In this document: positions 43,656 to 57,600 of the stretch, in pieces
Position numbering within the stretch: the first letter of the stretch is position 1
Layout: each line of letters starts with the position of its first letter
Assembly: GCF_030867095.1 (NCBI RefSeq)
Contig: NC_081831.1
Location: 69,702,716-69,766,715 of the forward strand
Length of the DNA stretch: 64,000 nucleotides
Reading direction: 5' to 3'
From: Alligator mississippiensis
Lineage: Eukaryota; Chordata; Crocodylia; Alligatoridae
Translations under genes and position numbers: made by a program
The notes under the pieces: generated by a model
Database searches by the model: none
What the model was told of the DNA's origin: nothing
What the model saw: the letters and a program-made list of their open reading frames with translations, nothing else

Positions 43656-46600
43656 CTACATTTTTAAATCCTGCTCACCCTGTTCTCTTACTTTCTAACT
43701 TGGAGCAGTAGGTTTGACTTGTAGAAACATAGCTAGCACACACATCCGTTAAAGCAAGCTTGATCACCCCCATGATGATTTAGAGTGGTGCACATTTTTA
43801 TGGCTTCATTTTCTTCCTCTCTAAGTTGTTTTTTTTGGTTTTTTTTTAATCTTAATTATAGACCATGAACAACACTTTTCAGGGCAGAATAGAATAAATT
43901 AGCTAAAATGCTAATGCAAAATTAATATAGAAATACAGTTCAGTCTTCTATTAGAGAGGAAGTTTGTAGAAAAAAAGTTAATGAAAATCCATCTTGGAAT
44001 AGAAGGCAAAGTTACAAACGACAATTTTACCATGGTCAGGGAGACAGAATCATGAATCTTAAAATTCAAAAAATAACGAGATGATAAAACAAGATAACTG
44101 TTAGAATAGAATTAATCTGAAAGTAACAATGGAATTAATTTGTTAGATTTAAAGGGGAAAAGCCTTTCTGAATTTCTGCAATAGCTATTAACTCTATTAG
44201 CAATAGAGACCTAATCGGGTATTGTCAGTAAAGACATTAGGGGCTTGCTTCCCCTCCACAATCTTCATTTACCTCAAGGAGGGTTGAAGAATTGGACCAT
44301 CAGAGTACACAAGACATTTCATTGTTTCAGCAAATGTCACTAAGTGGTGTTCAAAGAATTAAACTTTTTTGTCAAGAAATCTTAGTATTCACTTCAGATC
44401 AAGTCATGTTTACCTGTATCGATGACCACACCTGTTTCTACAAAATATGATGGGGGGGGGGGGGGGGAATCTATCTTTTTTCAGTGGAAACAAGATTAAG
44501 CTTCATGCAGAGGTGAAAATGAAATATTTTGTCTGTTACACAGTAAGTGGTTGCACCAGTCACCATTTTTGTAATGCGGAACATTATGGATTTGTGTTAT
44601 TTGTTGGCTTGATTGCTAATACTCATAGATTTGAAGGCTTGATGGGAATTTTCTAGTTTGATCCACTGGATGTGACAAGTTAATTAATCTTTCTTCTATA
44701 ATCTTTTCACTAAGCTGGTTACTTTTTGTTTGGTTTTTAAACCATACTTTGTTTTGTCGTTTTCCACATGAGCAAGAATCATCCCATCTGAACATAAGCT
44801 GTTATGGTTAGCCAGAATCGGGTAAAATGTGCTGCTATTTTTTCTGGTCTACCTTTGTCTAATGTCAGCTTCTAATTTTTTGGGTCTCATTGTGATAGGA
44901 TGAAAGATGTCTGCATCAAATGGTGAACTCCATTTCATGGCATCACCTCCTCTTTTTTTGTGCGTGGAACACATCTCTGACATTTCTATTACTGGATTGC
45001 TTTGGAGGGCACCATTCTTCCCAGGAGCAATAGTCAACGCTTTGTTTCAGGACCATAGCTGTAGCCATCACAGAGTATTCTGATGCCTTTGGCTCCAGCT
45101 TTCTTTCCAATAGCTGGTTTTGCTCCATGGATTTTTACACCAGTGTGTCAGCTAATAGGAATCCTGGGAAAACCTTTGATAGCAACTAGGAAGGTGCTTG
45201 GACACTTGTTTTGGAGTGTCTGTACTGTATGGTCCTATATTTCAGGGAATGACTTGGACAGAAATTGTCAATATGGGAGAACACTTACATCTATTGTTCT
45301 AGCCTACTCACCTAGAGAATTTCCTATTCACATAGAGATTTTCCAAATATTAAACTAAAACCAGACCATCCAAGAAACAACTCTACTCCCTCAACACCCC
45401 ACAATTCACTTTTTATTGCTTTTGGGGCAGGAAAGCAGCAGAACATCTTGTATAAGGTTTATATATCTATAATTCATAGCTAGTTTCATGCACGACTAAA
45501 GTGATATAAGACACAGTGACTGAAAAAATAAGGTATCTATAACCAACAATGAAGGTATTTTAAGGATGTCTTCCATCCCTGTCACCAAGGGGATGTAAAT
45601 ATCTTCAGTTATGTTTGATTTTTATTCCAAGAACTCGGTTTTGTGTTTAATCCAAATGACTCCATTGCCATAATTTGATGGATCAAAGGACTAAGTGATC
45701 TTAAAAGTATTGAAGTCTCCCTAAATTTTGCTGGTGATGAGGATGGTGACTCTGACCTTCCTTTGTAACAATGGTTTAAAAATACCCATTTGCCACATTT
45801 AATTGATCCCTATTCAGTATGTACATCTCACATGATGTTCATAAATAGGATTGTTTCTCATGGAAAAGCAGCTGACTACATAATAAGATAAGTTTCAAAT
45901 GGGCCAAATGACTGGCATGCACTCGCATCAAGTCCAAATGTGGCTGTATATGCAAAACTTGTTCTATATTATTGCATTTTATTTGTCATCATAAATTTAT
46001 GTCATCCTCCATTTATTTGTCATCACTTTTTCCCCTAAAGTTAGACTGGGTTATGCTAAGCTATATTTCCCCTTTCATGCTAAAAATGGGTGATACAAGG
46101 TTGGACTAGGTCTATAGCTCTAGCACTTTAATTTGCTGACAGTTGCTCTTGAATCCATTAATTACTTGGGCAAAATGTCTTTAGTGCTCAAAGATTTCAG
46201 AAAGAAACCCTAAACTGTTCATTTATTGTTTTCAGTATACTGTTTTCCACTTTTTCCATTTCTTAAATCATTATATTAATGTTACAAGATGGCCTAAATG
46301 AAATAGGGATGGCTTTTACCTGCTATGAGAAGTGAAATCGGCTCCCTCCAGAGGTGGATGAACTAATGATTCAATTTTGTTCAATCGTGCATCCAAGCTA
46401 TTTTCTCATGGACTTAATGGATACCTCTGGGTTGTACTTGTATAAGACAGTGCAACTATATAAAGCTCAGAGGTTATTTACTGATAGCTTACTTTGATGT
46501 GATTCACTTCAACTTGTTCTAAACATTGATTCAAATACCTGCAGAGTAGTTGGAACCCAATTTTCTACTGTCAACTTCTTATTAATACCTACTTAGCCCA

Positions 46601-49600
46601 TATGTGTGTCCTCATTTAAACAAATAGTGAGTTGAAAATATCTTCTATCTGTGTTACAGTTTCTATATAAGCCTTTAAGAGTGTACAGCCTTTACTAAGG
46701 TTCAGGACTGACCAGCAAAGAGACAAATTTTAAAAACACCTCTCTCATTTTTAATCAAAAAATGACAATTTGTATTTGTTGTGGAGTCTATTGCATATTA
46801 TAAGAAACTTTTTTTCAGAAGTTGTAGAATGCCAAAAAGGGGACAAGATCTAGGCAAAAAACAGATGTATGCTGTCTTCAGTGTAAATTTTGTTACTGAA
46901 CAGATGAAACCTTTGTCGTTAATGACACAGCCTTAATGAGGCCATATTTTCACATAGATTAAACTGCTCCTGAACAATGACATAAATGTATGAGACATAA
47001 ACATGCTTCTCTTCCTCATCAGGCAGCAAGCTTTCTACCTATCTGATCTTCAACAAACATTTAATTTGGCAATTACAAGAAAAAACTCAGTTTCTATTAG
47101 TGTCTCTCTAGCCCTTTGTGACTCCTCCAGTCTGTGCCAGTTGGAGAAGAGGGTAAAATCTTTGTAATGGGGAAGGCTGTTTTGGGAAGTGGTAGAGTCT
47201 TCATTACTACTGATACTTAACTGGTGATGGGATAAAGCTTTACAGAATATAATAAAAGAAAAGCTGCTTCATTGAAGTAAATAATAAATTCCTATGGACT
47301 TTGGGGAGGGCAGAGTTTTACCTGGTTTTTAAAAGAGAATTTTTTATCAGTGCACAGCTAAACAAATTAGCGATGCTATTGCACATACTACTCTGTTTCT
47401 GTTAACCACACTATTGTGAAATATTACTATTATTTATACAAAGGTATTGCCTAAATGCCTTGCTCAAGACCATTATATTAAGTACTCTGTAAGTGTGCAG
47501 AATAATAGTATCTTGATATTCTTCTGCTAGTCCCTCTCCCTTCTTCAGTCTTTATGGCTCTTCCAGTCAAATTGCTCCATCATCACAAAGTTGGGTGAAG
47601 GCACAAATGCATGTGATGGGAAGAAAATAAAAATGATGTTTGTGATTTGGTTTTTTTTTTTTTTAAATTATTATTATTTTGGGGAGTATTTTTCATCACT
47701 GTGTCACAAATTATATGCTTTATTATTGGGGAATTAAAGTAGTATCTCTTCAAAGTTTTCTCAGTTTAGAGGTCTGCGGGGCAACATTTAAACATAGACC
47801 CTCATGTTTCACATCTGAATGTCCAAGCTAAGGAGTCCAGTTTGGCCTCGTATCTAACCTATGCTATATAATTATTGCTATGTGTTAAATGAAAATGTGC
47901 AGTCGTGCTTCCAACACCTGTACTTCATTTTGAAACCTGTATTGTTCCTTTTGTCACAATGATAACTGCAGTCTTCAAAGTCAGCTTCCAGGTGCTCTGA
48001 TGTGGAGCGTAGGTTTATTCTAAGTGCAACTGGTTTTATTTATGTACATGTACGTGAGTCTTGGGACAGGTGTGGACAAACAGCATGAAGGACAGTTCTG
48101 TTGTTTGAAAATCTTAGTCCGGTACCACTTAGTTTTTTGGGAGAATTCTTGTTGGAAATTGGTTTCATCAGAGACTCTGGATGAAGAAAGTCCTGCAACT
48201 AACACAGCTTTCTCTTCAGAAGGTGCCTCTACGTATTACGATACATAATTCAAAACTTATCACAAAACAGCATATCATCCCCAAACTAAGTACATTAAGA
48301 CCTGGTACGGCTGTGTATAATAGCATGACATGAAGACATGCATATGGTGCTTCATGGTATTTAGTTCATAGTGAGGTAAATATATATACTAAAAGATATA
48401 AAATTTCATTTTTGGGAAACTGTCCAGGAACTGTTTCATGTTCAGGAAACTTGTGCATCTACAAAAAGTTTAATTGTAAAAATCATGTGGCCAGTGCTCA
48501 GTACTTTATTGCTCTTTGTTGTTTTTCTTACTTATCCTTTTACTTTTGAAAATAAATGACAAAAGGTTTAGTAAGATAGCAAAAGGATTTGAGTATGAAA
48601 GAGCCAGTATTGCTTAAAAATATACTGTTCAAGAAATATAGCATCTCTAGAAGCTGTTTTAGGAAGCAAATGTGTTTGCCAGAAATAATAATCGAAGCAT
48701 AATTCTCAACAGGGTGCAGCTATGATTTTCAGCCAGATCAGTTTGAGAGTACATTGTTTCAGGCTATTTATTCAAAATGTGAGAATAGAAGAAATTCCCC
48801 AATGGGATTGAAAAAGTTGCATAATGATATCATAAAACATTAACTTAGCAGTTGGAAATAACACTTATGAACCACTGTAAGTTGAGTTCTCATGGGTTTA
48901 ATTTTTTTTTACAGCCCTCATAAATCCAATAGATACATAATTCCTTTATTAAGTCAGAAATTGTATTTGTTTTCAGAAGCTATCAACAATTTTACCCTGG
49001 AAAAATGAGTTTCTCATTGTAAACAAATTTGCACATAGGAGATATTAGAGTTGATAATCTTCTATGGGTAAATGATCAAGTATTAAATCTTTCTTTGAGA
49101 TTCAATATGAACAGCAGCAAATATAAATTTAGAATAAGTACAAATGTCTGCATTAACATAATATTAGTAGTATGTCTTAATTGACTTGCCTCTGGGGATT
49201 TCAGAGCCAAATACAGATCTGAATTCTGTGTTTCAAGATAGTATAAGATGGGAAGAAACCAATCTTCTTAGCGTGCTCCATCTGCCGTTTTTTATTATTT
49301 AGATGCCCCAGTCCTGGCGTGAGTTCTGTGGGGCAGAGTTTTAATGAAGTGAATGGGACTCTGGAATGCAAAGTTCTGGCTGTGTCAAGCAACCAGCGGG
49401 ACTGGAGGTATAGTTGGCTCAGGAATAGTGCTCACGTTCACAGGCTTCAGTTTATAGACAATTACTACATTCTGTGTCCTAATTTCTTGCCCTTATGGAG
49501 TTAGCAGACCCTTACCTTTTATATTGTCGCTACTGATCAGATTTAAAGAGACTGTAAAGGAATTTCTATAGAACTGAACTCTGAAGAAACATAACTTTAA

Positions 49601-50377
49601 ATGGCAATTAGGCTGTCTGGTACTTTGAAGCAAAACGTGTTTGGATTCTTCTTGCTGAGAAATAGGACCGACTCTGTTATATCTACCTTGGAGGCAACAT
49701 TAACATGATTTTCATACCATGTACGAGTAACTAGCACCCTTCTAGGTGCGCAAATATTATTCTAGAATGATTAGAGCACAGGGTAGGCTACATTACACAT
49801 CTTTATGGGTCACTGGGTATATTTTTGAAGGCTTGTTTGTGGTCAGTCCGTAGGCAGTCCCAGTCATGTTTCACTGAAAATGTCACTTCAGTATTTCATC
49901 TTTTATTGTAGAATATTGGAGTATTGAAGACCACTTTGGTCACCTCACCTCATTCCCTGCGTTTTGCAGAGCTTGCGTTCTTTGCCTCTTTTTAAATTTT
50001 TTGTAAAATGTCATGAACTTTTAACAGTGTATTGTGCATGTTTAAGTATTATAACCTTTCCAATGTCTTATTTGTTTGACATTCTTCCAAATGAGATGAG
50101 CTTGGGATCCACATTTCTATGGATTCCTTATGACGCTTGTTAGACAAATCCTGCTAACTTCTACTGCATAGTTACCATGTGTTTGTGCTCGGCAATGTAT
50201 GAGTGCTGAGCTAGTCACAGTTTTTGCTATCAAGGAATTCTCTTTCTTGCTACAGCCATGGACATTGCAGGTCAAAACTGCTGCAGGGCAGAGAGTTCAA
50301 GCACACAGAAAAGAGCATGGTAAGATGTGAGAATGGTAGAAGTTTGCTATTTTTCTAATAGCTGTTTGGATTATGGA
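43656..50377. other. No gene recognised; long AT-rich stretch
   Basis: About 6.7 kb without a credible coding frame or clear element. A G16 run lies at 44,452-44,467 and poly-T tracts near 43,830-43,850 and 47,652. Around 49,315-49,370 'gttttaatgaagtgaatgggactctgg' resembles an old reptile/bird repeat scrap. Otherwise it looks unique. Confidence 0.6.
44452..44467. repeat. G16 homopolymer
   Basis: Uninterrupted run of sixteen G in otherwise AT-rich DNA. Confidence 0.9.
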
Positions 50378-50385
50378 CCCTAGAT

Positions 50386-50861
50386 TACTGGCGCTCAGTC
50401 TTTAGGGTCACAGCACCCCTTTGTGACTCCTGTGAATTTAGTAGCACCCCAGTTCAATAACTCATGTATTGCAGCACTTAACTCTTCATACTGTGACTGG
50501 GTTAGGAGATGGAAGTAGACGTGTGGGATGGGATCCAGAGTAACGAGCACTTAGCTCCAGACAAAGTAGTGGGGCAGGGATAATCGTGAACTTGCATCTG
50601 CACCGGAGCCAACCATGGATGAGCCTATGCTTAGTTCCCCATATGGGGGAGCTGGCAGGAGTGAAATGTGACCACTTAGCTTCTCTCACAGGGGTCAGCA
50701 GGGCCAACCTGGAGTTTACCTCCTTGCACTGGAGTCGAGCAGAGATGAGCCTGCACTTACCTCCTTGCGTGGAGGCTAGGGACAGAAAAGCAAATACTTA
50801 TTTCCTTGCACTCCATAACACCCTCACAAAGATCTTGTGGCACCCCAATTGAGAACCACCA
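50386..50861. mobile_element. hAT-like non-autonomous element
   Basis: The right end, reverse complemented, reads TGGTGGTTCTCAATTGGGGTGCC. This is the Charlie-type terminus; the left end TACTGGCGCTCAGTCTTTAGG is a decayed counterpart, followed by a CAGCACCCC subterminal match to GGGGTGCC. Flanks CCCTAGAT (50,378-50,385) and CCCTATAC (50,862-50,869) agree at six of eight positions. The core contains a degenerate tandem pattern (GAGCCTGCACTTACCTCCTTGC and relatives). It has no transposase. Confidence 0.7.
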
Positions 50862-50869
50862 CCCTATAC

Positions 50870-52261
50870 AAAGGCTCCATGGATAAGCCTTTTTTCAGTA
50901 GGCATCTGTGATGTCATGTCTGGCTGCCAAGGGCTCAAAGGATTAAAAGGAAACCCTCTGCAGAGGGCAACTGTAGTGGAAAATCAGCCTTTTCCTCTAA
51001 CATTCAACAGTTCTTCCAGCATCCTTGACATCTCCTCTTCAGTAACCTATCTACTTCTTGGACCTTATCATGGAAGAATGCAAAATATACATAAGGAGGA
51101 ATGGGCTATCGAAAACAAGTGCTGTGCAGCTGTGTGAAGTGTGAGTGGATATAGCATATTGTAAGGGAGACTTGTGTGAGAAGTTGCTCAGGATTTCTGT
51201 AAGGAGATGTCAGAGATGCATAGAGATAGACCTGCACAAAGGGAGAAGTCAGGAGTGGGAAGACTGATTTTTGGAGTCACTGTTAGACTGTATTTGGTCA
51301 CAAATGAGATTCAGCAGAGAGAATAGCTAGGGAAAAGGAATAAAGGAAAGAAAGCTGAGGGCAAGTGACAGGAGAGGAGAGTGGAGGAAGCCGGTAGAAT
51401 CATTGAAAAATATCATGAAAGCATGTTTGAAGAAAGAGGCCAGAGATGCACAAAAGTCCTATGCAAGGTGACAGCAATTGCAAAGGAGAAGAGGCTCTGC
51501 GATTCAACAAAACCTTCTTTAATTGGATATTATTCTTTCCTGCCTGCTCCATGGCAAATGCCAGGCTCCATCCCAGAAATAAGTCCTCCTTTGTTGGGGG
51601 GTGGGGTGGGGGAGCTTGATCTCTGCATGCATAATGTTAGTCATTTATTGAAGCAGTTTTGGACTTGAATCGATTTCATAATCATCCACCCTGCTCTTGC
51701 ATTTATTAGCGTTGCTAGTTACTAAGGCAGTAATTAAGGTTGGGTAGGATGCTCTTTTCTATTGATGGTAACACTTAATGCCACAGGTTGGGAAAACAGC
51801 CGAAAAATGGAAGAGTGATTAGCCTCCCCCCCTCCCCCCTTATGTCACTTTGGAAACCTCTTTCTCTAGCCCAGACAATGGCTGTGAATTAGCCTGGGAG
51901 GCCCGCTTGCCCCTGTGAGAGTTGTAAGCAGCTTGAATAGATTTCCTGCCAATTTCCAAAGCCCGAGGTGCATGTGGTAGTTGAGGGCTTATGCTGTTTC
52001 AGGCTTCTCTTGAGAGAAGCAGGCAGGTTACTTGGAAACAATTTCTGTTTTTAGCAAATAAGAGCCTTTCAGTTTGTTAGGTTTGGTTTGCAGCTGTTTA
52101 GAGAGAGGAGAATACTTTTGCTCCCTTTTTAACGAGGAATAACTGCCTGGCAATTTTAAAAAACTTGGTGGTTTCCTGGATTCTGACAACCTTTTTCAAA
52201 ATCATTGTTCTGTATCTATTGATAGACTATCATTTCCTAATGACATAAATCAATGAAGTCA
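50870..52261. other. No gene recognised; last part possibly conserved non-coding
   Basis: Short frames only. From about 51,800 to 52,200 the sequence is repeat-free with GC content near 45% and intact CpGs, a texture often seen in conserved non-coding elements. This is not demonstrable from one sequence. Confidence 0.45.
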
Positions 52262-52425
52262 TATTAGAATACTGTGTAAAGGTAAGGGGCCAGAGCTGGA
52301 TCTGACAGGAGAGGATTTAATCTACCCAGCGCTGAGGACTCTCATCCTTGAAGACAGAGTAGGAATCAAACCTGGATTTCCGTCTTCGTATGTGAATGCT
52401 TTAATTGCCAAGCCGTTGTACCAAG
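52262..52425 (-). repeat. tRNA-derived SINE remnant (minus strand)
   Basis: On the minus strand a tRNA-like body (about 52,425 down to 52,355) has GGCTTGGCAATTAAAGCATTC as the A-box region and GGTTTGATTCC (52,362-52,372) as a B box, matching GGTTCRANTCC at 10 of 11 positions. A unique tail follows to about 52,262. It lacks tRNA folding details and a CCA-end context, so it is a retroposed SINE, not a tRNA gene. Confidence 0.5.
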
Positions 52426-55400
52426 AAGAGGACACAGTTGCTGCCGCCTCTACCTCCAGAGGCCGTGTGCATCCAGTCCATCATTTTTTCTTTTCTTCTC
52501 CTATGGTGACCCGAAGGGAAAGGTTCTGTTTTGGGTTGCAGTGACAGTTCTGAGGAGCACATGGACTATATGATTTGATAGAAATGTGCATGTGTGCTTT
52601 GTTTAGCTGACAAAGTGAAATTAAATGGGTTATTTGCACATCCCTAACTATTGTGCCCTGCTGTGATACAAGCCACAAGGTGCTGTGCAAATCGTATCAG
52701 GCCTGATGCAACTGAAGTGGAAGCGTGCTTGATGCAGGCTGGAATCTAAACATCAGCCAATTATGGACCAAGAAGGCTACCCAGCAGACCATTTAGCTTC
52801 CATTGCAGCCTTTTTCCTAGGATGTAATGGCTCATTTGATGTGGTCTTTGTGCTGCAGGAGATGCATAAACAAGATGTGTAGCCTTTCCTCTGGCCTCCT
52901 TCAATCGTAGCTTGCCTGTAGGCTAGTCAGGGCTGTCTTGAATACTTCCTGTGGTACAGAAACTTTTGCCCTACCCTTGGTTCAATTCCTTCTCCCACTG
53001 TTTGTCTCATTGGATGACTTAAATTGTATAGAAGCCCTTTTCTAGGTGAATTGCACCAGTATGAGGGTGTACGTGAGAACAAAAGGAAAAAAATTGAATT
53101 GGAAGATGCATTTTAAGGCCTTAATCTGGTAAATTGAAACTGCGTTTAATATTTAGTCATGGTTCATCGAGAGAAACAACCTTCTGGTCTGAGTTTATAT
53201 TTAGCAAATACTGAAGACATACACAAAATATAAAGCAGTTTCTCACGGTTCTAGGAAAATTGGCCTCTTCTGCAGGCAAAAAAAGCCCCACAGGGCTGAG
53301 TTCTGGCTTCCTAAGTGCTGGTGAGCTTGACTTACGCTGAGTTGCCCTTCTGAATATTTGCAGAGGTTTAGAGTTTTATCCTTAAGATCCAGCCAGATAT
53401 GTTGCAGGATAAATCATGTTTTTACTGACAGCAGTAGCCAAACTCTCATTTACTTTCAGCAGTTTTGGGATCTGATTTGGTGGTATTTATTCAAATGGAA
53501 CTGGACATATGCGACTGCAGTTAAAGGTTCACTGTTAAGCTAGGTTTAACTTCTGTTTTCTCCGTCGGAGCAAGTCAGGTGGGGAAAGTGATCATCACAA
53601 TTCCTTTAGTTTGTTACAAAATTAACACATGCATCTAATGCATAGATATAGATATAGAGATTTTTTTCAATAGGGAAAATACTTGAAAGCAAAAACAAAT
53701 GGGGAATAAACTTCAAGAATGGTGGTGGATGGGGACCTGTATGTGTAATATCCATTAACAATAAGTGGCCATGTAGAATGGCAAATTCCCTATACACAAG
53801 ACTGAACAAATTCCCCATTAGTGTCACTTAGCTAAATTAGATCCTACAAAAGGTTATCTGAATAAAGCAAAATAAGACCCTTCCCTGAACATCCAACAGC
53901 TGTTTGAAAAATATTGTAGTCCTGCTTCCCACCTCTTCAATTGCTTTTATAAAAGCAATTTTCACTTTGTAAAAGTGATACCTACATATGTGGTTCATCA
54001 GTTAATTTTTGTTTAGGGAATGTGTTGGCTACTGTAGTGGGTAAGATGTATAAATTGTTAGTTTCCAGATATGGTCCTAACACTATTTAAGATCATGACA
54101 GTAAAACATGTAAAGGCTAATTCAGACTCCTTTATTATAACTTTACGTGCATGCTGGTAACCATAGGACTAACTCGTACCTGGTATAAACAGCTTCCTGT
54201 CAATGTGTGTGCCTGACTCTAATGTCTCAGCACTAAATACATAAATTAAAGGCACATGCTTCAACATTTGATTTTTTTGTGTGTAGTTAATCCTAGAACT
54301 ATATGAAATATATTTAAAGTATACCCTTTAAATAGGGTATATTTTATATCATGGGAATTTCAGAAAAGCTGAAAGTAGCACAAATCTGTTTTGGCTCATG
54401 CTGAGCATTTCCCTTAGATAAATGTAGCTTTTCAGCTCTACAGTATGCTTCACGTCTTATAGCTACTTGCATGCCACGTTTGTCAATATCAGCTTGATTT
54501 GACAACCTCTTGTCTGAGTTCAGTTTCTGAATGAATAACATGTTTAATTAACTCAGACACTAATTGGGAAAGAGCTACTGCCACCTGAACAAAATAGATG
54601 GTTTTTAGAAATATTTTTATTCAAATTTAAATCTCTCTTTTTTGTATTTTTTTTTATAGGATTGAAATGTTATCCCTCTAGGCCTCATGCTTACAATTGC
54701 TTGTGCGTTCGTTGCCCATAAATAGTGAATTCTGTATCTTTCACGAGACACCAATGTATGCCTATTTTGAACAATACCACATAAAGCTATGCTAAAGTGA
54801 TATAGACTTGACATTTTAATGTCATTGGAAATTAAGTACTTGGGCACCTTGTAGGAGACCCTCGATACCTTGAAATACCTCGGCCATAATTAGCATTGTT
54901 GTGGATCATTGAGGCAGCAATTACATATTCATGAAATGACTAGAACTATATCTAAGCTAGTTAGTTTTGTAGCACAGAAAGGTACACTTTCTAGCAAATT
55001 TGTTTTCAACATTTATTGTAATATTCAGGTTAGGCTAGTTGTTATGCATGAACATAGAACTCTCTAAATTTAAGTCAAGCATATAAATTATGAATTTTCT
55101 GTAACAAATCATACTACTCCTGTCAATTAATTATTTTTTTTCTTGTAGAGAAACAGCATTACCACATTCTTTACTCTGCATGAGATGATGGACAGTTGCT
55201 GACATGGTAGAGAACTGTAACACGCATACTCTGGAATAAAATAATATTGCTATCCAAAGCAAACAAATAGCCAGTTTGAAGAAGGTAACTCTCCATTACA
55301 GACACTACTGTAGTGCTCTGCCTTTCAGGGTGTCAGGAAGCCAGAAATAACCTGGTTGTATTAAGCTAAATGGGTACCTGGGAATGAAAATAATTAGCGT

Positions 55401-57600
55401 TACATCACTGTTGTGGTGAGGAATTTGACTCAGCTGGCTTGAGCCCATGGATGTTCATAGGAATACAGAGCCCTACTGGAATGAACAAATTTGGGGAAAC
55501 TGAGTATGAATGGTAGGATCTGCACTATGAAATTAACTAATTATTTGTAACGTACCGTAAGTCCTTATATATCAGATCACAAACTAATGTGGATTTTTTT
55601 TCTACTTCTCACCCACCTTATCAGACAATGGTCTCCATCTCACAAAAAGATGATACAACTGCAACACTTTGGCTAGAATGCAGTGGCATTTTCTCCACTT
55701 TTTCCTAAATCAATATGTTAGGGATGAGTGTTTCTCCCTTTCTAGTTCCAACACTTCATACACAATTTTTTCTCCAAAATCATACTGGTTTGTGGGTGGG
55801 ATAGGGAAGAATTGAGTTGAAGCTCAGTGATGGGTTTAAGGTCAAAGGGGGGTAATCTACCTGTGCATTTAAGTACTCCGTTCCTGCTAATCTCATTTAA
55901 CTTGATATCTCTCCTCAAATGAATAAAACACAATATGATATAAATCACTGGGTGCTGTTTTACACCTAATATGCTGTTGGGCATGAAGCCAAAGTCAAAA
56001 TAATACAGAAGAAGCCAGTTATGACCGTCATAGTGTATATAATGGTGCTTTCAAGTAATTTTAAAATATGTGTTGGAAATAATGTTAAATATTCACATTA
56101 TTTTCAAACATGCATCATTTGTATGGGAAAATTGTTCACTGCGGAAGGGCAGAATTTGCTAGGTCATAAAAAAAAAAAAAAAAAACCCAGCAAAAGAAAA
56201 AAGTCCTCCTTATTTTCTTTCATGTTTTAGACAAAGTTCCTTATTTACTATAGTGCACTGAGATTCTCAAGCCAGAGGAAATGCTACGTTTTAAGGGTCA
56301 TGATTTTGTATACAATCCTCCCCAGAACAATCCTGTGCTGGATGTTTTCCAGCACTGCCCATATCATTAAATGGCCCATCTGGCATTTACTAAGGCTGAT
56401 GCCTGCATGGCTCAAATCTCTCTCTCTGAAAAGTTGTTGAACAGGGTAAAATATGTTCTTACTTTTAGAAAGATTTGGGAATGCGTGTTCATAATGTGAT
56501 CCATCATTTACTTCAAGCTAGGAGGCCTCACAAGCTTTACGTTACATCTAACTTGTAACAAATGCTCTGCTGACACAGATTGCTATAATGGTTTCCTTTT
56601 CCTTTCACTATCAGTCATCAAAAAGTGCTGAGTTTTAAATTTACAATGTAAATACTGGGGGGGGGGGAGGGGGGGGAAGCAATGACATTCGTTTGGTGCT
56701 TTCATGTGAAATAAGCCAGTATCCCAAACTGGATATTAATGAAACTGACAGTCTCTACTCCCCTCTGTCTTGAAAAAGCTGTAAAATACCTTATATTGTC
56801 TTAAAATAATGTTGTTCTATCTTAGTTGTTCCACCGTTAGAATGTTATACAAGGATATATTTAAAAATCCTCCACTATGTAGTGTTAGTAAGTTTGGATC
56901 TTGTGGAAATAAATTGTTCCAGAAGTCGACCTGGTTCGTATATTGCAATATAGCCTTGTGACTAGATTTGGAAACATAGATGCAAATTGGTGATTGATGG
57001 AGCTTGCAGGACACCCAAATGGGCTGGGTGCCTACCTCCAAAAAAAATATTAGTAATTTTGCCTATCTTTGGAGACTGATAACTTTTGAATGTCCTATAA
57101 TTGCACTGCTGAGGATAAAGTATGCGACTCATGATGACTGAATTCTTCTGGCTACGTTAAGTCAAGACACCACTTTCACTTCTAGTTTATTAGTTGCAAT
57201 CTAGTTTGGCCTATGCTTAATGACTTTATGATCCGAACTCATTGACTGCTGCCTGAAAACAGCCTAAGGATCCTTTAGTTACTGGCTGTGTTTTTCTTCA
57301 AATTCAGTACTGTACGGAAAATGAACCAACATAGATCGGCTTGGCAGAACTAGATTTTAATTTTTTTCTAATAATTTCAACATCTAAAATTGATGTTTAT
57401 TTTAAAGCATTTCTTTTGACTTTTAGCAATTTGAAATTTTCAGGATTGAGTGAAATAAGAGGGGTGGGGGGCAGACAATTCAGTAATGACAGTATACTGT
57501 TAAAAGCTTTATAAAATCACGTGTTTAAGATCTATAAAAGTAAATATCCATAAATCAATAAAGCATACCTGCTTTAAGTCATTCGCTTCATTCATCAGGA
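52426..57600. other. No gene recognised; long AT-rich stretch
   Basis: No credible frame or element termini. Features seen are an A18 run at 56,168-56,185 and a G-rich tract at 56,657-56,676 (G11 A G8). Confidence 0.6.
56657..56676. repeat. G-rich tract (G11 A G8)
   Basis: Near-homopolymeric G run in AT-rich DNA, the fourth such G tract in the window. Confidence 0.9.

Noticed and set aside
52362-52372. B-box-like GGTTTGATTCC suggesting a tRNA gene
   Set aside because: The surrounding sequence does not form complete acceptor, D and anticodon arms, and a SINE-like tail follows, so it is a retroposed remnant.
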